DNA of 64,000 nucleotides from contig JAEINS010000004.1 of assembly GCA_016342755.1 (NCBI GenBank), positions 1 through 64,000 of the forward strand, written 5' to 3'. The notes under the pieces are model-generated. The model had not been told where the DNA came from. It saw nothing but the letters and a program-made list of their open reading frames with translations, and did no database searches. Below are positions 1-8,579 of this stretch, piece after piece (position 1 is the first letter of the stretch; every line of letters starts with the position of its first letter). The stretch is from Melioribacteraceae bacterium (GTDB lineage Bacteria; Bacteroidota; Ignavibacteria; Ignavibacteriales; Melioribacteraceae). A program made the translations under genes and the position numbers.

Positions 1-228
1 AATTCTGAGTATTTTATGCATAACACAACCAAGTGCTGCCATTTTGGACATCCCACGTTTAACATGTTTCTCGTAGATTTCTTTTATTAAAGGATTGCAA
101 TTGATGGCTGTTCTGGCAACACTAAAAAGTATCAGCCTTGGTTCACGTCTGCCTTTTTTGCTCATTCGGGTTTTGTTGTAGTTGCTAGGTTCTTGATCAA
201 TAAAATAAATAACCAATTGAATATGTTG
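1..228 (-). pseudogene. IS110-family transposase, 5'-truncated remnant
   Basis: An open frame runs leftwards off the window edge from a TAA at 229-231. It reads NYNKTRMSKKGRREPRL, then an ARTAINCNPLIKEIYEK-like segment, KRGMSKMAALGCVMHK and LRI. This is the C-terminal transposase_20 region of IS110/IS116/IS902 enzymes, where a KRGSRYLR-type block is followed by a helix and a KKVALVACMRK-type block. The in-frame stop directly upstream and the absence of the N-terminal DEDD catalytic domain mean that the part visible here is a remnant. Its 3' end lies outside the window. The family call is by motif recognition. Confidence 0.72.
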
Positions 229-270
229 TTAGTTCTTAAAAATAGTTTTAGTAATAAAAAAATATCTTGG

Positions 271-306
271 CAAGCAGTGTTTAGAATGAAAGTTAAACAC
301 AGCTTG
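271..306. repeat. Inverted repeat next to the IS110 remnant
   Basis: CAAGCAGTGTTTA (271-283) and TAAACACAGCTTG (294-306) form a 13-bp arm pair with one mismatch around a 10-nt loop. It lies about 40 bp beyond the point where the transposase frame breaks. It could be the scar of an element end or a structured transcript; no function is established. Confidence 0.5.
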
Positions 307-604
307 CTTTAAATCTTGAGTGTGGTGCAGATGGGAGTCTCAATGTTGGGGCGCCGCTTATCGGCAACGCCGCCAGCTTTGTTTTATATAGTTTTTCACA
401 TAGAGATTTTTTTTGATTTTTATTAATGTTAAAACATTACTCTGATAATTGCGTCTAACCCCTAAATTGTACCGATTAATTTCTAGTATTTAAAGATGAA
501 ATCTACACATAATATAATTATATTCATTTTTATACGGTTTAATCCGTATCCATTGAAATGAACACTATTAATATATTTAAATAACAAAAAAGGAGATATA
601 AAAT
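307..604. other. Non-coding stretch upstream of the small membrane ORF
   Basis: No ORF of note is present. A GC-rich patch near 347-380 contrasts with the AT-rich surroundings and may belong to the old insertion. A 6-bp hairpin, ATACGG (532-537) with CCGTAT (544-549), lies about 55 bp upstream of the next start codon and could be regulatory. I see nothing else that I can name. Confidence 0.4.
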
Positions 605-775
605 ATGTCTGATTACTTCTGGATATTTTTAAGTATAGCTGTATTTATGGGAATTTTATTGCCTGTTGTCGCTATTTTGACAAAACATAAACACACAATG
701 AAACTGTTAGAAATAGAAGCTTTAAAAGTAAAAAAGGAAAATTTGAAATCTGAAGATGGAGAAACTGTAAAATAA
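605..775 (+). CDS. Small single-pass membrane protein (56 aa)
   Basis: An ATG follows a good ribosome-binding site (AAGGAG at 590-595). The product has one hydrophobic segment at about residues 5-25, containing VFMGILLPVVAIL, followed by a highly charged tail rich in K and E that would form an amphipathic helix on the cytoplasmic side. This layout resembles small membrane peptides related to the PspB/YvlD type, but I cannot assign a family. It is flanked by non-coding DNA on both sides and followed by a strong hairpin, so it looks like an independent transcription unit. Reality of the gene rests on the ribosome site and the protein-like composition. Confidence 0.65.
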   Translation: MSDYFWIFLSIAVFMGILLPVVAILTKHKHTMKLLEIEALKVKKENLKSEDGETVK

Positions 776-897
776 AAAGCTTTGTGATTAACTGATCCCG
801 ACAGTGTTATTATACAATTTTAACAGACAATAAATGTAAACAAACGTTGTGTTTAAGATCTTTTAGATAACTGTCTTAAAAGCTATTTAATAATCAT

Positions 898-923
898 GCA
901 AACCGTGCTTTTGCACGGTTTGC
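898..923. terminator. Strong hairpin between the small ORF and the ABC-F gene
   Basis: GCAAACCGTGC (898-908) and GCACGGTTTGC (913-923) form a perfect 11-bp stem with a TTTT loop. It lies between two convergent genes. There is no clean U-tract on either side, so it is a probable rather than certain bidirectional terminator. Confidence 0.6.
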
Positions 924-1002
924 CAAATCCCAGTCAGCTTAATACTTACAATTATAGTTTTTACGTTATCAGCTTTATAAAATAAGATAAAAACCAGGAA
1001 TA

Positions 1003-2634
1003 TTAAATATTTATTGATAAAGCGTGATAAACATCCATATGAATTTTCTTAACTTTTTCGTCACTAATATATTCATCAAATGTCATTGTTTTATCAATAA
1101 TTCCGGTAGGAATAATCTCAATAATTCTGTTTGCGATAGTCTGTACAAACTGATGATCGTGTGAATTAAAAAGGATTGTACCTTTAAAATCCATTAAACC
1201 GTTGTTAAGCGCGGAAATTGATTCAAGATCAAGATGATTTGTAGCTCCGTCGAGAATTAAAACATTTGCGCCAGATAACATCATTTTAGCCAGTAAACAA
1301 CGTACACGTTCGCCACCCGAAAGTACATTTGCGTTCTTCAAAGATTCTTCTCCGCTAAAAAGCATTCTTCCAAGAAAGCCCCGTATGTAAGATTCATCTT
1401 TCTCTTTTGAGTATTGACGAAGCCAGTCTATTAAATTTAGATCGACATCAAAATAATCAGCGTTGTCTTTAGGGAAATATGCCACTTTAGTAGTTTCACC
1501 CCAAATATAGTTTCCGCTATCCGGCTTATCTATTTCATTAAGAATATCAAATAATTTTGTTTTTACAATATCGTTTGGACCAACAAAGGCAATTTTATCA
1601 CCTTTTTCAACTTTAAAGGTTATATCATTCAGCAGTAATTCTTCACCTTCCATTTTTGCCAGATTATTAATTTCAAGAAGATTATTGCCTGCTTCACGAT
1701 CCGGATTAAAAACTACATAAGGCATTTTACGGCTGGAAGGTTTTATATCTTCTAGTGTAAGATTTTCCAATTGTTTTTTTCTGGATGTTGCCTGTTTCGA
1801 TTTTGAAGCATTTGCGCTAAAGCGGGAAATAAATTCCTGCAGTTCGGCTCTTTTCGATTCAATTTTTTTATTAGAATCTTTTGCCTGTTTTGCGGCAAGC
1901 TGGCTGCTTTCCAGCCAAAAATCGTAATTACCCGTGTACATCTGAATTTTACCATAATCAATATCGGCAATATGAGTACAAACCTGATTTATAAAATGCC
2001 TGTCATGCGAAATTACAATTACAGTATTTTTAAACTTAGCCAGGAAATCTTCAAGCCAGTTAATCGAAATTATATCAAGATGGTTAGTAGGCTCATCCAG
2101 TAAAAGTATATCGGGATTGCCAAATAAAGCCTGGGCTAAAAGTACTTTAACTTTTTCATTTCCGGTAAGATCTTTCATTAACTTTGTATGATTTTCATCA
2201 TTTATACCCAGACCGCTTAACAGTTCCGCGGCTTCAGATTCAGCTTCCCAGCCGTGCAGTTCAGCAAAAGCTCCTTCAAGTTCCGCGGCTTTAATTCCAT
2301 CTTCGTCATTAAAATCGGGTTTAGCATAAATAGCATCACGTTCTTCCATTATAGAATAAAGTGTCTGATGTCCCATCATTACAGTTTTTAGAACCTGGAA
2401 CTCATCATATTCAAATTGATTCTGTTTTAATGTAGCAAGTCTTTCGCCAGGTGTTAAAATAATATCGCCAGTACTTGGCTCATTTTCACCCGATAGAAGT
2501 TTAATAAAAGTCGATTTGCCCGAGCCGTTTGCCCCGATTATGCCGTAACAGTTTCCCGGAGAAAATTTCAAATTTACATCTTCAAAGAGAGTCCGTTTCC
2601 CAAAACTTAGTGATATATTGCTAGTACTTATCAT
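1003..2634 (-). CDS. ybiT: ABC-F ATPase, YbiT-like, with one degenerate ATP site
   Basis: A soluble tandem ATP-binding-cassette protein of the ABC-F family (translation factors that act at the ribosomal E site). At 543 aa with no membrane segments it matches YbiT in length and sequence flow. NBD1 has Walker A GANGSGKST (34-42) and Walker B LLLDEPTNHLD (about 177-187). The inter-domain linker, about 240-300, contains the charged P-site-tip region. NBD2 has a clean signature LSGGER (438-443), but its Walker A is GPNDIVKTK (352-360) and its Walker B is LILDGATNHLD, so glycine 463 replaces the catalytic glutamate. The NBD1 signature is LTGNEK (156-161), not LSGGE. All three losses fall on the same composite site (see findings). 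Monocistronic; no Shine-Dalgarno stands out. Confidence 0.93.
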   Translation of the reverse strand: MISTSNISLSFGKRTLFEDVNLKFSPGNCYGIIGANGSGKSTFIKLLSGENEPSTGDIILTPGERLATLKQNQFEYDEFQVLKTVMMGHQTLYSIMEERDAIYAKPDFNDEDGIKAAELEGAFAELHGWEAESEAAELLSGLGINDENHTKLMKDLTGNEKVKVLLAQALFGNPDILLLDEPTNHLDIISINWLEDFLAKFKNTVIVISHDRHFINQVCTHIADIDYGKIQMYTGNYDFWLESSQLAAKQAKDSNKKIESKRAELQEFISRFSANASKSKQATSRKKQLENLTLEDIKPSSRKMPYVVFNPDREAGNNLLEINNLAKMEGEELLLNDITFKVEKGDKIAFVGPNDIVKTKLFDILNEIDKPDSGNYIWGETTKVAYFPKDNADYFDVDLNLIDWLRQYSKEKDESYIRGFLGRMLFSGEESLKNANVLSGGERVRCLLAKMMLSGANVLILDGATNHLDLESISALNNGLMDFKGTILFNSHDHQFVQTIANRIIEIIPTGIIDKTMTFDEYISDEKVKKIHMDVYHALSINI

Positions 2635-2924
2635 TTAAACCATTCTTATACTTAGTGTCGAAAAATAATGTTGTGGAGCTAGTTTTTGTTTTACTTTCTA
2701 ATGCAGTACAGACAAATGCAATTTATTGCAATAATCTATATACAAATAGGAATTAAACCGGTTAGACAATTTCAATTTTGAAAAATGACGAGGGTAAAAC
2801 AAAACTTTTTCATAAAAGAGTATGTTTCTTAAAAACTCCAGTGCAAAAATACGAAAATTTATTGATTTGTCACAATTTTTATATTTTTTCGGGATTTGTT
2901 TCCCAGAGTAGTCAGGGCAGAAAA

Positions 2925-3040
2925 GGATATCTCAAAAGTTTATTTTTTGTCAGACGGAGTTTATCGAAGTATGGAAAGCGCGCCAAATTTATATTTTCTA
3001 CCGATCCAAGATGCAAGAAGCATACTTTTAAGACAGCCCG
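2925..3040. repeat. Decayed MITE-like repeat (copy C)
   Basis: The ends read GGATATCTCAAAAG (2925-2938) and CTTTTAAGACAGCC (about 3025-3038). These match the terminal inverted repeats of the intact element at 39232-39360 with a few changes. The interior differs and carries a TCAGACGGAGTTTATCGAAG motif. It occupies the 515-bp gap between the ABC-F and methyltransferase genes. The 114-codon frame that crosses it (2778-3122) runs through the element and a terminator and is not credible as a gene. The rest of the gap (2635-2924) should hold the ABC-F promoter, but I could not place a box. Confidence 0.5.
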
Positions 3041-3075
3041 GCATAGTAACAGATTAAATGTAAAACCTTCAGAAA

Positions 3076-3110
3076 AAGAAAATGCCATGGTTCAACTATG
3101 GCATTTTCTT
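3076..3110 (-). terminator. Rho-independent terminator of the THUMP methyltransferase
   Basis: AAGAAAATGCCAT (3076-3088) and ATGGCATTTTCTT (3098-3110) form a perfect 13-bp stem with a 9-nt loop. Read on the minus strand the stem runs into a U-rich tail, 40 bp beyond the stop codon of the methyltransferase. Confidence 0.85.
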
Positions 3111-3149
3111 AAAAGTAGTTAAAAAAACTTAATATGTTTTGCAGAAAAA

Positions 3150-4364
3150 TTAGTTTGCCGAATTATTTTTAGTCGCTTCTTCCGCGTCTTTATAATCTTT
3201 ATAGTATTTCTTTTTGCTGCCGTCATAGCTATCAATTTGCATAAGTATTCCTTCAAGCTTTCCATTTACCAGAGGAATTCTTCTAGTTGTTTTTAGTCCG
3301 ATTGATTTACGAAGCGAAGGATCGCCGGTATAAACAAAAGCTGATGTACCTTTACATTTTTGTTTAATAAAATCGCCAAGTTCGGTATATAATACTTTCA
3401 CTTCTTCAGTTTCACCAAGGCGTATGCCATAAGGCGGATTTGTAATTAATGTACCGTTTTCAAACTGTTCTATATCCTGAAATGAACGGCACGATAATTT
3501 AACATTATCTGAATACGGCAGCCGTGATAAATTTTCCCTTGCATAAACTAACGTCTCTTCAGACATATCGCTTCCAAATAATAAACCTTTAGGCAGCGGA
3601 CGAATTTTTTTGTCACATTCATCTTTAACCTTATACCAAAGAGTTTTATCGAAATCAGGCAGATAAAAGAAGCCAAAATTTGTTCTTTTTATTTGAGCGG
3701 GAATTCTGCAATAGTGCATAAGTGCTTCGCAAAGAATTGTTCCGGAACCGCACATACAGTCCAGCAAAGGTTTTTCTCCATCCCATTTACTTAAACGTAT
3801 TATTGCGGCGGCAAGGGTTTCCTGCATTGGCGCTTCGCCGGCAACAAGTCTGTAACCTCTTTTATGAAGTGCTTTGCCTGCTGTATCTAAACTTAGAGTT
3901 GCTCTGTTTTTTTCAATATGAAGATTAAACCTGATATCCGGATCTTCCGTGTTTACATCCGGGCGTCTTCCCTTGCTTACTTTACGGAAATGATCAACAA
4001 TTCCATCCTTTAAATATTGAGAAGCAGCCAGTGAATTTTTTATTCTGCTGTATGAAACAGAGGCGGTAATTGAAAATGTCTGATCAACTGAAAACATTTT
4101 ATCCCAACTAATTTTAGCGGCGGCATTTCTTAAATCTTTTGTATCGCCGCAATCAAAAGTGATTAAAGGAGCTAATACACGCGAAATTAAACGAGATGTA
4201 TAATTGATTCTGTACAAAACGGCGGAACTAGCCTTAAAATAAATTCCTCTGTAAGCAATTCTTGTATTTTTGGCACCCAGTTCAATAAGTTCGGCTTCGC
4301 ATATCTCTTCCATCATTCCCGGAGCCTGCGCAAAATATTCATTCGTTTTCTGATAATCGTACAT
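3150..4364 (-). CDS. THUMP-domain class I SAM-dependent RNA methyltransferase (RlmL N-half/YpsC type)
   Basis: The family (COG0116) transfers a methyl group from SAM to N2 of guanosine in 23S rRNA (RlmL m2G2445) or a related RNA. An N-terminal ferredoxin-like plus THUMP region occupies about residues 5-155. A Rossmann methyltransferase follows, with motif I LLDCMCGSGT (200-209), an acidic loop GSDMSEE (264-270) and the catalytic NPPYG (309-313). At 404 aa it matches stand-alone YpsC-type enzymes and lacks the RlmK half of the E. coli fusion. The start is supported by GAGGAAAT about 8 nt upstream. A TAnnTTTG box lies upstream and a clear terminator downstream, so it is monocistronic. The exact target base cannot be told from sequence. 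Confidence 0.9.
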   Translation of the reverse strand: MYDYQKTNEYFAQAPGMMEEICEAELIELGAKNTRIAYRGIYFKASSAVLYRINYTSRLISRVLAPLITFDCGDTKDLRNAAAKISWDKMFSVDQTFSITASVSYSRIKNSLAASQYLKDGIVDHFRKVSKGRRPDVNTEDPDIRFNLHIEKNRATLSLDTAGKALHKRGYRLVAGEAPMQETLAAAIIRLSKWDGEKPLLDCMCGSGTILCEALMHYCRIPAQIKRTNFGFFYLPDFDKTLWYKVKDECDKKIRPLPKGLLFGSDMSEETLVYARENLSRLPYSDNVKLSCRSFQDIEQFENGTLITNPPYGIRLGETEEVKVLYTELGDFIKQKCKGTSAFVYTGDPSLRKSIGLKTTRRIPLVNGKLEGILMQIDSYDGSKKKYYKDYKDAEEATKNNSAN

Positions 4365-4414
4365 CGTGTAATTTCCTCAATTTATAAAGACTTAAAACAT
4401 TAATAACTTAAGTT

Positions 4415-4422
4415 CAAAGCTA
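4415..4422 (-). promoter_or_regulatory. Possible -7 box (TAGCTTTG) of the THUMP methyltransferase
   Basis: On the minus strand the sequence is TAGCTTTG, which fits the Bacteroidota TAnnTTTG -7 consensus, about 50 bp upstream of the start codon. The -33 element is not convincing. Confidence 0.4.
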
Positions 4423-4580
4423 TGTAAATATAAACAGAATAGATATTTAATAATTGGGAAATACCATTTGCCATATTAGCGGCATCTTAATTTCTTACGG
4501 CACAAAAATTTATATTTTTTGATATATGATTTTTTAGTAGTTTTCTTTTTATAATCTTAGGCTAAACAGGGATTAGTTCT

Positions 4581-5600
4581 ATGAAAGCAATTAATATAAT
4601 ATTCATCATTTTTTCTGCAATTTTTTTTTCAGCATGCGACAGAGCGTTTGTTCCTGAGAATGAGGAACTTTCTTTTCAAATAACAGATCATATATTAAGT
4701 GAATATAACATATCTTCAATTGTATTCGATAAAAAAGGAACCGCGTGGATTGGAACTTTTGAGCAGGGATTAATTAAATATGACGGAAGTACAACCATTT
4801 ATAATTTCTATAATTCTGAACTTCCTGATAGTCTGTATATTTATGATTTGGAAGTAGATTATGATAATATTGTCTGGTTAGGAACCAATAAAGGTCTTAT
4901 CAAATTTAATCACAAACAATTTGAGATTTTTAATACATCAAATTCTCCGCTTGCTGAAAATTTTGTCTGGGATCTGGCCGTTGATCAAAATAACACTTTA
5001 TGGATAAGTTCATGCCGGTTTAAACTTGGCGGATTGATGAAACTTAATAACGGGAACTGGACTCTCTATACACCTGAAAATTCTGAATTGCCGGATAATG
5101 GAGTCAGATGTATAACCGTTGATGATCAAAATAATTTGTGGGGCGGAGTTACTTTTTCGTCAGTTATAAAAATCTCTAATAATAACTGGGAAATTTATGA
5201 TAAAGATGACCTTGGATTTGATCTCTGGGAGATTCTCAGTATTGCGGCTCAAAATGAAGTTGCTTATGTATCTATCGACTATTCATTGTCAAGTGCCGCC
5301 TGGCCGGTTGGACCAACTATTGTTAAGCTTGAAAACAATAAGTTTACCGACATAACTCCTTTTAAGGAAAATGAAGAAATTCCCGGCTATACCGGAAAAT
5401 TAGCCTTGGATAAATATGGAAATCTCTGGACATCATTTCACTCTAACAATGGAACTTATTTAATAGTCTATAAAGATAAAGAGTGGATATACAAAAAAGT
5501 TGATATCCCTGTCACTTTTTACTCTTCTGTAATTAAAGCTGATAAAAGAAATACCATTTGGATTGGAACTCATGAGGGAATATTTTTACTAAAACAATAA
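4581..5600 (+). CDS. Two-component-regulator-propeller (Reg_prop) lipoprotein
   Basis: An extracytoplasmic beta-propeller. A type II signal peptide ends in FFSAC (lipid-acceptor Cys19), so the protein is probably membrane-anchored outside the cytoplasm. At least five repeats carry the Reg_prop signature of a D-x-x-G/N-x-x-W-x-G step followed by G-L-I-K-F/Y: TAWIGTFEQGLIKYD (about 53-67), IVWLGTNKGLIKF, TLWISSCRFKLGGLMKL, NLWGGVTFSSVIKIS and TIWIGTHEGIFLL at the C-terminus. In larger proteins these propellers are the periplasmic sensors of hybrid histidine kinases; here the propeller stands alone (339 aa). It lies 74 bp upstream of the dikinase-like gene on the same strand and may be co-transcribed. 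Ligand unknown. Confidence 0.82.
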   Translation: MKAINIIFIIFSAIFFSACDRAFVPENEELSFQITDHILSEYNISSIVFDKKGTAWIGTFEQGLIKYDGSTTIYNFYNSELPDSLYIYDLEVDYDNIVWLGTNKGLIKFNHKQFEIFNTSNSPLAENFVWDLAVDQNNTLWISSCRFKLGGLMKLNNGNWTLYTPENSELPDNGVRCITVDDQNNLWGGVTFSSVIKISNNNWEIYDKDDLGFDLWEILSIAAQNEVAYVSIDYSLSSAAWPVGPTIVKLENNKFTDITPFKENEEIPGYTGKLALDKYGNLWTSFHSNNGTYLIVYKDKEWIYKKVDIPVTFYSSVIKADKRNTIWIGTHEGIFLLKQ

Positions 5601-5674
5601 AAGAAAAAAGCTATATGAAACAGTCAATTATCCTGACTCAAACAATTTGTAAATATTTTGTAATTGGAGTTAAT

Positions 5675-8572
5675 GTGAAAAGAATCAATAGATATATAAC
5701 CATTTTTTTCCTTTTAATTTTTTTAACCCAGAATGTTTTTTCGCAGATACAAAACAATTCTGTTATCAAAAATTATATTGAAAAATTTAAGAAAGACCAG
5801 CGCGGGCCTTATAAAGAAATTAGATGGTTCTGCAAAGATGGTTCAACTCTCCCTCCAAACGAAAGATGTTCGGAGCCGGGCGGTGTACAAAGAGCAAGTT
5901 ACAAAGAGCAGGTTCAGCATTTAGCAAAGACAAACAAAGTCTATTTAGGACAAATACTTGCCGCCACGGATAACGATGATTTTTGGGACGAAAAAAATGG
6001 GAACATGCGTTTTAAACAATACAAGGTAGAAAAATATTTAAGAGCTGTTGATAACGGCTGGATATTAAGACGGGCTCAATTTTACAGGGGCGCGTTTCAG
6101 GCCGAAAATGAAGAAAACTGGGGAATGGAATTTTTTACTCAGCTTTTAGCTAAAGATGATTTGATCTCTAATCAGTATTTTTTGATCCGGGAATCATTTA
6201 AGGACATACCGCATCAGAGCGATAAAGTAAAAACTCAAAATATTAGAGCCGTATCTAAAAATATCTCGGAAGAATATTCCCCTTTTATGAGTTTAAGAAT
6301 AAAAATTCACGGGCAGCCTGATTTTACCGATCTTGAAAAGGTTAAAGAATTTAAAGAAAAGAATAAATTAAAACTAACTTCGGAGTTACTGCAGAAATTT
6401 GATGAATTAATTGCTGATTTAGAAACTGTTTATAAACCCGTTGATTTTAACTCTATCAATAAACACTTAAAAAACATATCTAAGAATACCGGATTAAAAG
6501 ACACTATATTAACTTTTATAAAGAATTCTCAAAATAATTTGGTAGAGGAAAAAATAAGAGAAGCTGCGGATTTAATCTGGCATATAAGAAAAAATTTATT
6601 GAATGAAAAAAATCCTAAAGGCAGAATTGCTCTATTGGATATATCGCTTAAATTAGAAAATATAATTTTCAGAGAAATTGATACCTGGCAAACCATTAAT
6701 ATAAAGGATCATCTTTTAAAAAATTATGTGCTTTGTAAAGCAATTGCCGCAACCGGTTTAATAGAAATTTGGGAATGGGAACAGTTGCAGAAAAAACTGC
6801 TCCCGCCAAAACTAAATAAAATCAGCTTAGGTGATCTTAACAGCTATCTTGATAATAGCCGCAGAATAGTTGAATGGAGTTTAGGAATGGTGCGGAGTAA
6901 TTATGAAGAAGCGATTAATTTATTTCTGGGATTTGAACCGCTAACCTCCGGTTTTTTTGATGATCTAATTCGCTCATCTTTACTTTTGCCGCAGGGTAAT
7001 CTTATAGAAAAGCTAAACGAATTTGTTTCAGCCAGGGCTTCTCTTTCAAATAACATAATAGATTTTGAAATTAAAGGTTCAATCCGGGGATTAAATTCCG
7101 GTTATGCTATGGGTGAACTTATTGTATTGGAATCCCTGCGTGAAATAGAATTTTCTCAGGATAAGATCTATGTTTTAGAGCGATCCCCGGCGGATTTAAA
7201 ACCCGTTGCAGGCATAGCGACAGTAACTGAAGGAAACATTATTTCCCATATTCAGCTTCTTGCGCGTAATCTTGGAATTCCAAACGCGGTTATTTCACCT
7301 TCAATATTTAATGAATTAAAAAAACATTCGGGCAGAAAAGTGTTTTACGCGGTTTCAAAAAGCGGAACTGTTATTATTAAACTGACCGAAAATATGACTG
7401 CTGCCGAAAAAAAACTATTTGAGAAAAAGATTCGAAAAGATGAAAGAATTAATATTCCTGTAAATAAACTGGAATTAGAAAAATCAGAAATAGTTGATTT
7501 GAAAAATATCAGGGCTAAAAATTCCGGCAGACTTTGCGGGCCAAAAGCCGCGAATCTGGGTGAACTAAAATTTTTATTCCCCAATAATGTTGTAAACGGA
7601 TTTGTAATTCCATTCGGGATATTCAAAACACATCTGGATCAGATTATACCCGGAACAAACGAAACCTACTGGCAATTTCTAGACTATATATTTACCGAAG
7701 CAGAGAAAATGCAGAAAACAAATATTAAGAAGGAGGATATTGAGACTTTCACTTTGCAAAAACTTGGTGAGTTAGGAACTGCTATAAAAAATATAAATCT
7801 TTTACCCGGCTTTGTAAATAACCTGGAAGAAAGTTTCCAAACCATATTAAATAAACCTATCGGAGATATTGCCGTATTCATACGAAGCGATACTAACATG
7901 GAAGACCTTAAAGATTTCACCGGAGCCGGATTAAATCTTACTCTATTTAATGTAATAGATAAGGAAAAAATTCTTCAGGGAATTAGGGATGTGTGGGCCT
8001 CGCCATATTCAGAGCGAAGTTATAAATGGCGGCAGAAATTTTTATTAAATCCGGAAAATGTTTATCCGTCATTGCTAATTATACCAACGGTAAATGTTGA
8101 TAAATCGGGGGTAATGATTACTAAAGGAATTACAACGGCTAATGATAATGATATAACTGCGGCATTCAGTAAAGGAGCCGGCGGTGCGGTAGAAGGTCAG
8201 CAATCGGAAACTTATTTGCTGGCTGATAATAATGAGAATATTCTGCTGTTTCCTTCCAGGGAAATAAAATACAATATACTTCCGGAAACCGGCGGAGTAA
8301 TAAAAGGTATTAGTTCCTTTCAAACTCCGATATTAGAAGAAGAAAATTTGCGGATGCTTAGACAGTTAGCGGAGGAAATAAAAAATAAGCCGGGAACAAA
8401 TAAATCGATTGGTCCCATGGATATTGAGCTTGGTTTTTTGGATGGGAAAATATGGCTATTCCAGATACGTCCTTTTGTCGAAAATAAAATGGCATTAAAG
8501 TCAGAATATCTTGATTCAATTTCATCCGAATTTCCTTTAGATAAAATTATTGATTTAAATCAAAAATTATAA
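5675..8572 (+). CDS. Exported PEP-synthase/glucan-dikinase-like phosphotransferase
   Basis: I chose GTG 5675 as the start: it has GGAG 5 nt upstream and begins directly with a cleavable signal peptide (MKRINRY, a hydrophobic IFFLLIFL core, then VFSQ). The upstream ATG (5615) adds 20 residues and has no ribosome site. The roughly 480-residue N-terminal region is unrecognised. A phospho-histidine swivel domain follows, with GNIISHIQLLARN (His525). Then comes a PPDK_N ATP-grasp region with GPKAANLGEL (622-631), RSDTNMED (737-744), GVMIT (812-816) and FQIRP (929-933). Swivel-before-ATP-grasp is the order of plant alpha-glucan, water dikinases, not of PpsA. All catalytic elements look intact. An ATP-dependent phosphotransferase outside the cytoplasm is odd. 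The substrate is unknown; a glucan is one guess. It is followed after 7 nt by a serine hydrolase. Confidence 0.78.
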   Translation: MKRINRYITIFFLLIFLTQNVFSQIQNNSVIKNYIEKFKKDQRGPYKEIRWFCKDGSTLPPNERCSEPGGVQRASYKEQVQHLAKTNKVYLGQILAATDNDDFWDEKNGNMRFKQYKVEKYLRAVDNGWILRRAQFYRGAFQAENEENWGMEFFTQLLAKDDLISNQYFLIRESFKDIPHQSDKVKTQNIRAVSKNISEEYSPFMSLRIKIHGQPDFTDLEKVKEFKEKNKLKLTSELLQKFDELIADLETVYKPVDFNSINKHLKNISKNTGLKDTILTFIKNSQNNLVEEKIREAADLIWHIRKNLLNEKNPKGRIALLDISLKLENIIFREIDTWQTINIKDHLLKNYVLCKAIAATGLIEIWEWEQLQKKLLPPKLNKISLGDLNSYLDNSRRIVEWSLGMVRSNYEEAINLFLGFEPLTSGFFDDLIRSSLLLPQGNLIEKLNEFVSARASLSNNIIDFEIKGSIRGLNSGYAMGELIVLESLREIEFSQDKIYVLERSPADLKPVAGIATVTEGNIISHIQLLARNLGIPNAVISPSIFNELKKHSGRKVFYAVSKSGTVIIKLTENMTAAEKKLFEKKIRKDERINIPVNKLELEKSEIVDLKNIRAKNSGRLCGPKAANLGELKFLFPNNVVNGFVIPFGIFKTHLDQIIPGTNETYWQFLDYIFTEAEKMQKTNIKKEDIETFTLQKLGELGTAIKNINLLPGFVNNLEESFQTILNKPIGDIAVFIRSDTNMEDLKDFTGAGLNLTLFNVIDKEKILQGIRDVWASPYSERSYKWRQKFLLNPENVYPSLLIIPTVNVDKSGVMITKGITTANDNDITAAFSKGAGGAVEGQQSETYLLADNNENILLFPSREIKYNILPETGGVIKGISSFQTPILEEENLRMLRQLAEEIKNKPGTNKSIGPMDIELGFLDGKIWLFQIRPFVENKMALKSEYLDSISSEFPLDKIIDLNQKL

Positions 8573-8579
8573 AAAACTA

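Noticed and set aside
2778-3122. 114-codon plus-strand frame
   Set aside because: It runs through the decayed MITE and the terminator stem of the neighbouring gene, has no ribosome site, and its composition is not protein-like.
5615-5674. Upstream ATG of the dikinase-like gene
   Set aside because: It lacks a ribosome site and would put 20 extra residues before the signal peptide; GTG 5675 has GGAG and opens directly with the signal sequence.
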